Source: Solobacterium sp. UBA636
GTDB taxonomy: Bacteria; Bacillota_I; Bacilli_A; Erysipelotrichales; Erysipelotrichaceae
Reading direction: 5' to 3'
DNA: 17,665 nt
NCBI GenBank assembly: GCA_002299675.1
Contig: DBOW01000029.1
Location: 29,290 to 46,954, forward strand
Below, in pieces: positions 8,145 through 14,883 of this stretch; positions within the stretch are counted from its first letter, which is position 1, and each line of letters begins with the position of its first letter. The translations under genes and the position numbers were made by a program. The notes beneath the pieces are model-generated. The model saw nothing but the letters and a program-made list of their open reading frames with translations. It made no database searches and was not told the origin of the DNA.

Positions 8145-9582
8145 TTTTAAGGGTATTCGTTTTAATACCTGGATGTACTTTTTTACTTTTTCTTTAACTA
8201 TCCTGGCACTGCTTGGCTTTTTACTGCTGTCTATGATTAAGCCATATTACAGAGATTCTCAGCTTAAGACCATCGATGCCATCTCACATACCATCGAGAC
8301 AAGACTGATAGATTCAAAGGCTGATGAGAAAGCGGTTGAAGAGATGTCCAGGCTGGTGATTGATTCCAATGCCTGCATGCTGATCTATAATGAACAGGGC
8401 CGACAGATTTATCAGAAGAATTCGATTGGTGAAATATGCCAGTTTCAGGATAAACTGAATATTTTATCCAGTGAAATAGTAATTAACAGGGAACCGGACA
8501 GAATAATTGAAATACTGAAAAAGCAGGATCTTGATCTGGAAACTGTATCGGAAGCTACCGGTGATGCCATGATGCTTTATGGGAAAAAGATAAGTACCAG
8601 CCTGGCTAACTACTATATGCTGATAAATGTTCCCCTGGAACCAATTGAATCGATTATCAGTTTTATTTTCCGTTCTTATCTGATTCTGACTTTATTTGTA
8701 CTGGCTATTTCTTTCTTTGTGTCACTGATTCTTTCTTTGCGTATTACTAAGCCGATTGTAAAGATGAAGCAGGAGGCCAACAGACTGGCTAAGGGAAACT
8801 ATGATGTTTCTTTTAAAACTGATTCCTACAGTGAAATCAATGATCTGGCAGCCACTCTGGATGATGCAACCTGTAAACTCTCCAAGATTGATGAGCTCAG
8901 AAAGGATCTGGTAGCCAACGTTTCACATGACATTAAGACGCCTTTAACCGTAATCAAGTCTTATGCAGAGATGATTGAGGATATATCAGGTGATAATCCA
9001 AAGAAGCGTAATGAGCATCTGCATGTCATTATCAAGGAAACTGAATATCTCAATAAGCTGGTTATGGATATGCAGGAGTATTCTAAGATGCAGGCCGGGG
9101 TAATTGAGCTTAATAAAGAGAATTTTGATCTGGCTGAGAATATAGATGAGGTAACTGATCTTTTAAGCAAGCTTATTGAGGAAAGAGATATTTCGCTCAT
9201 AAGGAATTATGACAGTGTTATTGTCTATGGTGATTCAATGAAGATAGCTCAGGTCATCTATAATTTTGTATCCAATGCGATCAAGCATTCAGGCACAGGC
9301 ACAGTAATCGAGATAAATGTTACTGTAAATGAGGAAAAAGTAAGACTGGAAGTTAAGGATAATGGGGAAGGCATACCTGAAGAGGCTCTGCCTTATATCT
9401 GGGACAGGTATTATAAGATAGATAAGAATTTTGCCCGCTCAGAAACATCAACTGGTCTTGGCCTGGCTATTGCCAAGGCGATACTGGAGGCTCATGGCTA
9501 TAAATACGGGGTTATGTCCAAGCTTAATGAGGGTTCTATATTCTATTTTGAAATAGAAAGGGAGATTGAAATAGGTGAGTGA
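8134..9582 (+). CDS. Membrane sensor histidine kinase (HAMP-HisKA-HATPase)
   Basis: A 482-residue partner of the response regulator just upstream. TM1 is about residues 13-35, an extracytoplasmic sensor domain about 36-170 with two cysteines, and TM2 about 172-203. HAMP follows (RITKPIVKM...ANRLAKGNYDV), then HisKA with the phosphorylated His265 (SHDIKTPLT), and a HATPase domain with the N box (NFVSNAIKHS), G1 (VKDNGEGIPEE) and G2 (STGLGLAIAKA). All catalytic motifs are intact. The start is a TTG inside the regulator gene, preceded by AGAGGA at a long 13-base spacing; the next in-frame ATG (8173) would cut into TM1, so TTG is preferred. I recognise no known ligand-binding fold in the sensor region. 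Confidence 0.92.
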   Translation: MKFDFKGIRFNTWMYFFTFSLTILALLGFLLLSMIKPYYRDSQLKTIDAISHTIETRLIDSKADEKAVEEMSRLVIDSNACMLIYNEQGRQIYQKNSIGEICQFQDKLNILSSEIVINREPDRIIEILKKQDLDLETVSEATGDAMMLYGKKISTSLANYYMLINVPLEPIESIISFIFRSYLILTLFVLAISFFVSLILSLRITKPIVKMKQEANRLAKGNYDVSFKTDSYSEINDLAATLDDATCKLSKIDELRKDLVANVSHDIKTPLTVIKSYAEMIEDISGDNPKKRNEHLHVIIKETEYLNKLVMDMQEYSKMQAGVIELNKENFDLAENIDEVTDLLSKLIEERDISLIRNYDSVIVYGDSMKIAQVIYNFVSNAIKHSGTGTVIEINVTVNEEKVRLEVKDNGEGIPEEALPYIWDRYYKIDKNFARSETSTGLGLAIAKAILEAHGYKYGVMSKLNEGSIFYFEIEREIEIGE

Positions 9583-10237
9583 TTATTTAAAATATATTAA
9601 CTATGATTTTAAACAGAGTGACAGTGTTTTCCATGTTTCTACCGATACAACAGTTCTGGGCATGTTTCTTGACAGTCTGTATAAGAAGTCGGTAATGGAT
9701 ATTGGCACAGGTTCTGGAGCTTTACTGTTATATGCTCATTATCGAAATGCCGGAAAGCTTATCGGTGTTGATATACAGGATGAGGCTTTAAAGCTGGCAG
9801 AAGAAAACCTGAAAAAATATACTTCCGATTTTGAACTGATCAAGTCAGATATTAATTCACTTGAACATGACAGAGTGGATGTTGTAATATGCAATCCGCC
9901 TTTCTTTGAGGTGGGCACTGTCCGTGAGTCTGACGCCTGGAACAAGGCGATGTTTGAATCGGAGCTCTCGCTTGAAGACATGTTTCGAGCCTTCAGAAAA
10001 TTCATGAAAGATAACGGTACAGTATATACTTTATATCCGGCCGAGCGTTTTAATGAGTTTTATGAGATGTGTCTTAAATATAAGCTGAAGATCATGCGTC
10101 TTCAGTTTGTACATGATGTTAATCGTCCCTACGCCATGCGTATTGTGGCCAAACTGAAAATAGGGAAAATGAATAAGCTCAAAGTTGAGAAACCCATCAT
10201 GATAAGTCATGGTGAAATTGTTGAAAAAAGCTTTTAA
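9575..10237 (+). CDS. TrmN6/YabB-like adenine-N6 methyltransferase
   Basis: A class I SAM-dependent methyltransferase of 220 residues. The SAM-binding motif DIGTGSG is at 42-48, the acidic strand end GVDIQ follows, and the N6-adenine catalytic motif NPPF is at 107-110. Overall layout, including the N-terminal stretch before the SAM site, fits the COG4123 family (YabB in Bacillus, TrmN6 acting on A37 of tRNA-Val in E. coli). Substrate is therefore probably tRNA or another RNA, but this is by family. The start is a GTG overlapping the kinase stop by 8 bases, with GGGAG 10 bases upstream. The GIY-YIG gene that often follows yabB in Bacillus is not here. Confidence 0.8.
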   Translation: MSDYLKYINYDFKQSDSVFHVSTDTTVLGMFLDSLYKKSVMDIGTGSGALLLYAHYRNAGKLIGVDIQDEALKLAEENLKKYTSDFELIKSDINSLEHDRVDVVICNPPFFEVGTVRESDAWNKAMFESELSLEDMFRAFRKFMKDNGTVYTLYPAERFNEFYEMCLKYKLKIMRLQFVHDVNRPYAMRIVAKLKIGKMNKLKVEKPIMISHGEIVEKSF

Positions 10238-10260
10238 ACAGCAGGGTTTTATGCTATGAT
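10233..10260 (+). promoter_or_regulatory. rplU operon promoter
   Basis: TTTAAA (10233-10238), 16-bp spacer, then TATGAT (10255-10260) preceded by TGC, an extended -10. The -35 overlaps the stop of the methyltransferase gene. Transcription would start about 10267, just before the structured rplU leader. Confidence 0.6.
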
Positions 10261-10264
10261 ATTT

Positions 10265-10343
10265 GTGTTGCACCTTGGGTTGCAACCGCACAGAGAAGGT
10301 TTTTAAAGCTACGCGCTGCCTTAATGGCGAGTCTAAATAAAGA
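10265..10343 (+). promoter_or_regulatory. Probable L21 leader (rplU 5' UTR regulatory RNA)
   Basis: The untranslated region before rplU can fold into at least two hairpins. The first is TTGCA (10268-10272) with TGCAA (10281-10285), extended by GTG/CAC (10265-10267/10289-10291) across an internal loop. The second is an imperfect stem centred on GCC (10318-10320) and GGC (10326-10328). Place, length and the pair of stems fit the L21 leader known in front of rplU in Firmicutes, thought to mediate feedback by L21. I cannot run a covariance model, so the identity is provisional. Confidence 0.55.
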
Positions 10344-10359
10344 AAGGAGCAAAGAGAAC

Positions 10360-10671
10360 ATGTACGCAATTATCGAAACAGGCGGCAAGCAGTTAAAAGT
10401 AGAAGAGGGTTCAGTAATTTATGTTGAAAAGTTAGATGTAAATGAAGGCGATTCTTATACTTTTGATAAAGTTATTGCTGTATGTAATGATGGTCTGACT
10501 TTAGGAACACCTTATGTTGAGGGAGCTAAGGTAAACTGCAAGGTTGAAAAGCAGGGCAAGGAAAAGAAGATTGTTATCTTCAAGTACAAGCAGAAGAAGG
10601 GTTCTACTCGTCGTAAGCAGGGTCATCGTCAGCCATATACTAAGTTAACAGTAGAATCTATCGCTGCATAA
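10360..10671 (+). CDS. rplU: 50S ribosomal protein L21
   Basis: The 103-residue protein begins MYAIIETGGKQLKVEEG, the L21 signature, and has the basic C-terminal stretch (FKYKQKKGSTRRKQGHRQPYTK) that contacts 23S rRNA. An in-frame ATG at 10324 exists, but AAGGAG at 10344-10349 with a 10-base spacing and the family N-terminus fix the start here. It is the first gene of the rplU-prp-rpmA operon. Confidence 0.97.
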   Translation: MYAIIETGGKQLKVEEGSVIYVEKLDVNEGDSYTFDKVIAVCNDGLTLGTPYVEGAKVNCKVEKQGKEKKIVIFKYKQKKGSTRRKQGHRQPYTKLTVESIAA

Positions 10672-10675
10672 GTAA

Positions 10676-10978
10676 ATGATTAAAGCTGTTTATTCATTTA
10701 CTGATGAACACTTCACATACTTAAGTATCAAAGGTCATGCCGGCTATGCCGATGCAGGACAGGATATTGTATGTGCAGCTGTTTCCAGCATTGCCTTTGG
10801 TCTGATGAACGCTCTTGATGAAAGAGGGGGCTGTCAGATTAGGGAAAATAATAACCACATCGAAATCATCATTGATAAACCTGATGTTAAGAGTGATGAT
10901 TATCTCGAACTTGTGTTATTTCAACTTAAGACTATTGAAGAGTCTTATAGTGAATTTATCAAAGTAGAAAGGAAGTAA
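10676..10978 (+). CDS. prp: Ribosomal-processing cysteine protease Prp
   Basis: A 100-residue protein of the Prp (YsxB/DUF464) family, encoded as usual between L21 and L27. The catalytic pair is His21 in GHAGYAD and Cys33 in GQDIVCAAVS. In Staphylococcus aureus Prp removes the N-terminal extension of L27 before the ribosome is assembled, and the L27 encoded next door carries exactly such an extension. The ATG comes 4 bases after the rplU stop with no visible Shine-Dalgarno site, so translation is probably coupled to rplU, which would keep levels low. Confidence 0.93.
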   Translation: MIKAVYSFTDEHFTYLSIKGHAGYADAGQDIVCAAVSSIAFGLMNALDERGGCQIRENNNHIEIIIDKPDVKSDDYLELVLFQLKTIEESYSEFIKVERK

Positions 10979-10983
10979 AACAT

Positions 10984-11268
10984 ATGAGATATGTCTTAAA
11001 TATTCAATACTTCGCTTCTAAAAAAGGTGTAGGTTCTACAAAGAACGGCCGTGATTCTCATTCTAAGAGATTAGGAGCAAAATTAGCTGATGGTCAATTC
11101 GCTACTGCGGGTTCTATCATCTATCGTCAAAGAGGTACTAAGATTCACCCTGGTACAAATGTTATGAAGGGTGGCGACGATACTTTATTCTGTACAGTTG
11201 ACGGAATTGTTAAGTATGAACGTCTAGGCAAAGACAGAAAGAAAGTTTCTGTATATCCAGCTGCTTAG
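10984..11268 (+). CDS. rpmA: 50S ribosomal protein L27, precursor with cleavable N-terminus
   Basis: A 94-residue L27 with the conserved body ASKKGVGSTKNGRDS...KRLGAK near the N-terminus. It is preceded by a ten-residue extension ending LNIQYF, close to the LNLQFF Prp site of S. aureus. Cleavage after Phe10 would expose Ala11, giving the mature N-terminus that reaches towards the peptidyl-transferase centre. Start supported by AAGGAAG about 9 bases upstream; a strong terminator follows at 11275. Confidence 0.97.
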   Translation: MRYVLNIQYFASKKGVGSTKNGRDSHSKRLGAKLADGQFATAGSIIYRQRGTKIHPGTNVMKGGDDTLFCTVDGIVKYERLGKDRKKVSVYPAA

Positions 11269-11274
11269 TGAATT

Positions 11275-11295
11275 AAAGGCCTTAGGGCCTTTTTT
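11275..11295 (+). terminator. Intrinsic terminator after rpmA
   Basis: AAAGGCC (11275-11281), loop TTAG, GGCCTTT (11286-11292) within a run of six T (11290-11295). It ends the rplU-prp-rpmA unit, yet only 15 bases separate it from the obg start, so obg must rely on read-through or an unseen promoter inside rpmA. Confidence 0.85.
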
Positions 11296-11310
11296 GTTGG
11301 GTAAAAGATT

Positions 11311-12594
11311 ATGCAATTTATTGATAAAGTTACGATTAAACTGAAGGCCGGAAATGGCGGCAATGGTTTAACTTCATTCAGAAGAGAAAAATATAATCCG
11401 CTTGGTGGACCTGATGGCGGAGATGGCGGAAGAGGCGGTTCAATTGTCTTTAAAGCCGATTCCAATAAATCAACACTTCTTGATCTGAAGTATTCCAAAA
11501 TGATCAGAGCGGAAGATGGTGCCAATGGCGGAGGAAACAACCGCTATGGTTTATCCAGAGATGATGTAACCATTCTGGTACCGGTTGGAACAATTATTAA
11601 AGATCTGGGAAGCGGCAGCGTACTGGCTGACTTGAATGAAAACGGCATGGAAGAAGTCATCTGTAAAGGCGGCAGGGGCGGCAAAGGCAATCGTCACTAT
11701 GCTACCGCAAGAAACTCTGCTCCAGAATATTCTCAGCTTGGTGAAGCAGGCGAAGAAAAAACAGTGGAGATTGAGCTCAAACTGCTGGCCGATGTAGGGC
11801 TTGTCGGTTTCCCGTCAGTTGGAAAGTCAACACTGCTGTCGGTTGTATCAAGTGCCAGACCGGAAATAGCTGACTATCCTTTTACAACTTTGAAGCCGCA
11901 GCTTGGCATGGTGCGCATTGACAGCGATTCCTTTGTCATAGCCGACCTGCCTGGTCTTATTGAGGGTGCTTCAAAGGGCAAGGGTCTTGGACATGAGTTT
12001 CTGAAGCACATTGAAAGATGCCGGGTAATTCTTCATGTTATTGATATGGGCGGTGAATATCGTGATCCGCTTGAGGATTATGAAATTATCAACAGAGAAC
12101 TGAAGGACTATCCTGGAAATCTCGACAAACGCCCACAGCTTGTAATTGCCAACAAGATGGATCTGGATAACGCAAAAGAAAATCTTGAGCGTTTTAAGAA
12201 GAAGTATCCTGATGTTGAGATTTATGAAACCACAACCATCATCAACGAGGGTTTAAAACCAGTACTATATCGTCTGAAGGATATGTTAAAGACTATTCCG
12301 GTATTTCCGCTTTATGAAAATACTAAGGAAAATGAAAAAGTTGTTTACACCTTTGAAAAGCCTGAGGAATTCAAAGTCTTCAATGAGGGCAATGGTGTCT
12401 TTAGGGTTGAGGGCGATAAGATTGAAAGACTTTTTGCGAATACCAACTTTAAGGATGAAGATTCTGTAATGCGTTTTTCAAGAACCCTGTCTAAGATGAA
12501 GATTGATGATGCCTTAAGAGAAAAGGGCTGTAAAGATGGTGACAGAGTCTATATTCGGGACTATGGTTTTGAATTTATTGACGAAAATGACTAA
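11311..12594 (+). CDS. obg: Obg-family GTPase (ribosome assembly / stress)
   Basis: A 427-residue GTPase acting late in 50S subunit assembly, also linked to stringent response. It has the glycine-rich Obg fold (1-~158, with GNGGNG and GGPDGGDGGRGG), the G domain with P-loop GFPSVGKS (166-173), G3 DLPGLIEGA and G4 NKMD, and a C-terminal OCT domain (~345-427, ending VYIRDYGFEF). Length and three-domain order match Bacillus Obg. The ribosome binding site is weak (GGG about 9 bases upstream). It follows rpmA as in many Firmicutes but behind a terminator, and a second terminator closes it. Confidence 0.96.
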   Translation: MQFIDKVTIKLKAGNGGNGLTSFRREKYNPLGGPDGGDGGRGGSIVFKADSNKSTLLDLKYSKMIRAEDGANGGGNNRYGLSRDDVTILVPVGTIIKDLGSGSVLADLNENGMEEVICKGGRGGKGNRHYATARNSAPEYSQLGEAGEEKTVEIELKLLADVGLVGFPSVGKSTLLSVVSSARPEIADYPFTTLKPQLGMVRIDSDSFVIADLPGLIEGASKGKGLGHEFLKHIERCRVILHVIDMGGEYRDPLEDYEIINRELKDYPGNLDKRPQLVIANKMDLDNAKENLERFKKKYPDVEIYETTTIINEGLKPVLYRLKDMLKTIPVFPLYENTKENEKVVYTFEKPEEFKVFNEGNGVFRVEGDKIERLFANTNFKDEDSVMRFSRTLSKMKIDDALREKGCKDGDRVYIRDYGFEFIDEND

Positions 12595-12617
12595 AAAAGA
12601 GAGAAATCTCTTTTTTT
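12593..12617 (+). terminator. Intrinsic terminator after obg
   Basis: AAAAAAGAGA (12593-12602), GAAA loop, TCTCTTTTTT (12607-12616) followed by one more T: a 10-bp stem starting on the obg stop codon. The sequence is symmetric enough to work weakly on the minus strand also. Confidence 0.8.
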
Positions 12618-12671
12618 AGTGAGGAATTTTGAGGATTTCCGGCAATAATATATTAAGGAGAAAAAGACTTA

Positions 12672-12695
12672 ATGTATGGTATTATGTATATATGA
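12672..12695 (+). CDS. Possible 7-codon leader ORF overlapping the ruvA start
   Basis: ATG at 12672 opens a frame encoding MYGIMYI and its TGA (12693-12695) overlaps the ruvA ATG as ATGA. A perfect AAGGAG (12655-12660) lies 11 bases upstream, the only good ribosome binding site before ruvA. It could be a leader peptide that couples translation into ruvA, or a chance overlap. Confidence 0.3.
   Translation: MYGIMYI
12677..12685 (+). promoter_or_regulatory. Candidate extended -10 box in front of ruvA
   Basis: TGG followed by TATTAT (12680-12685). No -35 box is seen at the normal distance. Transcription six bases downstream would start exactly on the A of the ruvA ATG (12692), giving a leaderless mRNA. 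This competes with the leader-ORF reading of the same bases. Confidence 0.3.
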
Positions 12696-13261
12696 TTGGA
12701 TTTTTAAAGGGTAAAGTAGTTCATATTGTAAAGGATCAGATTCTTCTGGATACCGGCAATATTGGTTTTCGCATCAGTTATCCTCACTGTATTGAATTAA
12801 GTAAAGGTGATGAGCTGATGGTTTATACATATCAGAGTGTTTCGGAAAATGATATTTCTTTATTTGGTTTTAATTCGCTTGATGAATATGATCTTTTTGT
12901 CAAACTGATTTCAGTCAAGGGAATTGGTCCCAAGATGGCAATGGGCATTCTTAAAGGTACCACTTATGAAAGACTTGTGGAAGGAATTGAAAATGAGGAT
13001 GTATCCTACATTAAATCTCTGCCGGGAGTAGGAAACAAAACAGCTTCCCAGCTGATTCTTGATTTAAGAGGCAAGATTGCCAAAGCTGAAGAAGATAAGA
13101 GTGACAGGATTGATAATGAAAAACTGAACGATGTAGCCGAGGCACTTAAATCCCTGGGCTATAAGCCGATTGAGATTAAGAAGGTAATTAAACAGATTGC
13201 TGCTGAGCAGTTAGAGGAATCTGAGTATCTGCGCAAGGCATTAAGTCTTTTGAAGAAATAG
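12692..13261 (+). CDS. ruvA: Holliday junction branch migration protein RuvA
   Basis: RuvA binds four-way DNA junctions as a tetramer and loads the RuvB motor. The 189 residues show the N-terminal OB domain (MIGFLKGKVVHI...to ~63), two helix-hairpin-helix motifs (KGIGPKMA near 76-83 and SLPGVGNKTA near 110-119) and the flexible linker and small C-terminal domain (DVAEALKSLGYKP...) that touches RuvB. The start at 12692 matches the family's standard MIGxLxG opening; a longer frame from TTG 12629 would add 21 residues unlike the family. No Shine-Dalgarno site fits this ATG. ruvB follows after one base. Confidence 0.95.
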   Translation: MIGFLKGKVVHIVKDQILLDTGNIGFRISYPHCIELSKGDELMVYTYQSVSENDISLFGFNSLDEYDLFVKLISVKGIGPKMAMGILKGTTYERLVEGIENEDVSYIKSLPGVGNKTASQLILDLRGKIAKAEEDKSDRIDNEKLNDVAEALKSLGYKPIEIKKVIKQIAAEQLEESEYLRKALSLLKK

Positions 13262-13262
13262 T

Positions 13263-14267
13263 ATGGAAGAAAGAAATGATATTTTAAATGCCTCAATCAA
13301 GAGTGAGGATGAACTGAGTCTAAGACCTCAGTATCTGAATGAATATGTTGGTCAGAAGGATCTTAAGGATAATCTGGATGTTTTTATCAAGGCTGCTCAG
13401 ATAAGAGATGAAGCTTTAGATCATATTCTTTTGTATGGTCCTCCAGGTCTTGGCAAGACGACACTGGCTTTTGTGATAGCTAATGAGATGCATTCGCACA
13501 TCAAGGTTACTTCAGGACCAAGTATCGAAAAGCCTGGTGATCTGGCAGCTATCTTGTCCGGACTTGAGCCGGGTGATGTGCTTTTTATCGATGAAATTCA
13601 CCGTCTTCCCAAGACGGTTGAAGAAATACTTTATCCGGCAATGGAAGATTATGTGATTGATATAGTGGTGGGCAAGGATTCGGGAGCCAGATCAATCAGA
13701 ATAGATCTGCCGCCTTTTACACTTGTCGGGGCAACTACCCGTGCTGGTTCTATTTCTGCGCCATTAAGAGACCGTTTTGGCTACAGCCATCATCTGGAGT
13801 TTTATACAATCGATGAACTGGAAACCATAATTAACCGTACAGCCAGAGTCTATGGCTCGGATATTGATCCGCTGGCTGTCAATGAAATAGCCCGCAGATC
13901 CAGAGGTACACCACGTATTGCCAACAGGCTTTTTAGAAGAGTGAGAGATTTCGCCCTGGTAAAGAATAATGGCAGTATTGATGTAGATGTTACAAAAGAC
14001 AGTCTTAATAAGCTGAAAGTCGACTGTCTGGGCTTAGACAAGGTGGATATCAAATATCTAAGAGGAGTGATTGAACGCTTTAAAGGGGGACCAGTCGGTA
14101 TTGAGTCTCTGGCTTCGGCAATCGGCGAGGAAACAGTTACTCTGGAAGATGTAGTGGAGCCATATCTTCTGCAGATAGGTTTTATCAACCGTACCCCCAA
14201 GGGACGTATTGCGACTGATAAGGCGATTGAGCATCTGGAGGAGCTTAAGTACAGCGGACAGTTATAA
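13263..14267 (+). CDS. ruvB: Holliday junction branch migration helicase RuvB
   Basis: A 334-residue AAA+ ATPase that drives branch migration with RuvA. Visible are the N-terminal LRPQYLNEYVGQ segment, Walker A GPPGLGKTT (59-67), Walker B DEIH (110-113), sensor 1 GATTRAG, the arginine-finger region APLRDRFG, sensor 2 GTPRIANRLFRRVRD and the C-terminal winged helix with RTPKGRIAT. Length is typical. It starts one base after the ruvA stop with no strong ribosome binding site, consistent with coupled translation. No clear terminator follows before the rpmH promoter. Confidence 0.97.
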   Translation: MEERNDILNASIKSEDELSLRPQYLNEYVGQKDLKDNLDVFIKAAQIRDEALDHILLYGPPGLGKTTLAFVIANEMHSHIKVTSGPSIEKPGDLAAILSGLEPGDVLFIDEIHRLPKTVEEILYPAMEDYVIDIVVGKDSGARSIRIDLPPFTLVGATTRAGSISAPLRDRFGYSHHLEFYTIDELETIINRTARVYGSDIDPLAVNEIARRSRGTPRIANRLFRRVRDFALVKNNGSIDVDVTKDSLNKLKVDCLGLDKVDIKYLRGVIERFKGGPVGIESLASAIGEETVTLEDVVEPYLLQIGFINRTPKGRIATDKAIEHLEELKYSGQL

Positions 14268-14291
14268 TTTTTAAAAAGCTTTCTGTTTTGA

Positions 14292-14321
14292 TTGACATTT
14301 TTGATTCAAAAATAGTATTAT
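14292..14321 (+). promoter_or_regulatory. rpmH promoter (sigma-A type)
   Basis: A consensus TTGACA (14292-14297), 18-bp spacer and TATTAT (14316-14321), with AT-rich sequence upstream (from about 14266) that could act as an UP element. The start would be near 14328, giving a leader of about 28 bases. Confidence 0.8.
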
Positions 14322-14355
14322 ATTACGGTAATCGGAAAACGAAAGGAATTAGAAA

Positions 14356-14496
14356 ATGGCAACAAAGAGAACGTATCAACCAAGTAAGAGAAAAAATAAA
14401 AATACACATGGTTTCAGAGCCCGCATGGCAACTAAGGGTGGCCGTAAGGTATTATCTAGACGTCGTGCAAAGGGTAGAAAGGTATTATCTGCTTAA
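14356..14496 (+). CDS. rpmH: 50S ribosomal protein L34
   Basis: A 46-residue, very basic protein beginning MATKRTYQPSKRKNKNTHGF and ending RAKGRKVLSA, an unmistakable L34. AAAGGA lies 8 bases before the ATG. It is too short for many gene finders; a longer open frame over the same bases is a shadow. It heads the conserved rpmH-rnpA-yidC-jag block under its own promoter. Confidence 0.97.
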   Translation: MATKRTYQPSKRKNKNTHGFRARMATKGGRKVLSRRRAKGRKVLSA

Positions 14497-14497
14497 T

Positions 14498-14525
14498 AAG
14501 GTCTCGCAAGAGACCTTTCTTTTAT
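14498..14525 (+). terminator. Hairpin (terminator or attenuator) between rpmH and rnpA
   Basis: AAGGTCTC (14498-14505), GCAA loop, GAGACCTT (14510-14517), then TCTTTTAT. The 8-bp stem with a GNRA loop and an interrupted T-run suggests partial termination, lowering rnpA relative to rpmH. It could also protect the rpmH mRNA 3' end. Confidence 0.65.
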
Positions 14526-14529
14526 AGCT

Positions 14530-14859
14530 ATGAAAAAGGAAAACCGCATTAAAAAGAACGAGGAATTCTCGAGAATAATCGCAAAGAAGCATACTGTGGG
14601 AAATGCTGTTTTTCTTGTTTATTTTGATAAGAAAGCTTTAGATCATGCAAGAGTGGGTATTTCGGTATCAAAGAAAATGGGGAATGCGGTTGTCCGCAAT
14701 AAAATCAAGAGGCAGCTGAGAATGATGTTTATTGAAAGCTTTGATTATGAAAACTGTCCATACGATCTGATAGTGATAGTCAAGAAAAAATATCTGGAAA
14801 ATAGTTATCAGGAAAATAAATGTTGTTTGGAAAAGCTTATCAAAAAAGCTATAATATAA
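14530..14859 (+). CDS. rnpA: Ribonuclease P protein component
   Basis: The 109-residue protein subunit that helps RNase P RNA bind the 5' leader of pre-tRNA. The start MKKENRIKKNEEFSRI and the RNR motif GNAVVRNKIKRQLRMM, with VGISVSKK before it, are family hallmarks. No Shine-Dalgarno site precedes the ATG, which lies 12 bases after a hairpin, so expression is probably low. The YidD gene often found between rnpA and yidC is absent; only 24 bases separate the two. Confidence 0.95.
   Translation: MKKENRIKKNEEFSRIIAKKHTVGNAVFLVYFDKKALDHARVGISVSKKMGNAVVRNKIKRQLRMMFIESFDYENCPYDLIVIVKKKYLENSYQENKCCLEKLIKKAII
14827..14855 (+). promoter_or_regulatory. Candidate yidC promoter inside rnpA
   Basis: TTGGAA (14827-14832), 17-bp spacer, TATAAT (14850-14855), with a second overlapping TATAAT at 14855-14860. 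It would start transcription near 14862, just before AAAGGGAG of yidC, and allow yidC-jag expression independent of rpmH. Confidence 0.5.
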
Positions 14860-14883
14860 TGGTGTGAATTAAAGGGAGATTTT

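Noticed and set aside
11335..11760. Glycine-rich repeats as a possible low-complexity or repeat element
   Set aside because: They are the normal glycine-rich Obg fold of the GTPase, not a separate element.
12629..12691. Longer RuvA from TTG 12629
   Set aside because: The added residues are unlike RuvA, whose standard opening MIGxLxG starts at 12692; no ribosome site precedes the TTG.
14288..14527. 79-residue open frame across the rpmH region
   Set aside because: It is in a different frame from L34, has no homology I recognise, and begins inside the rpmH promoter.
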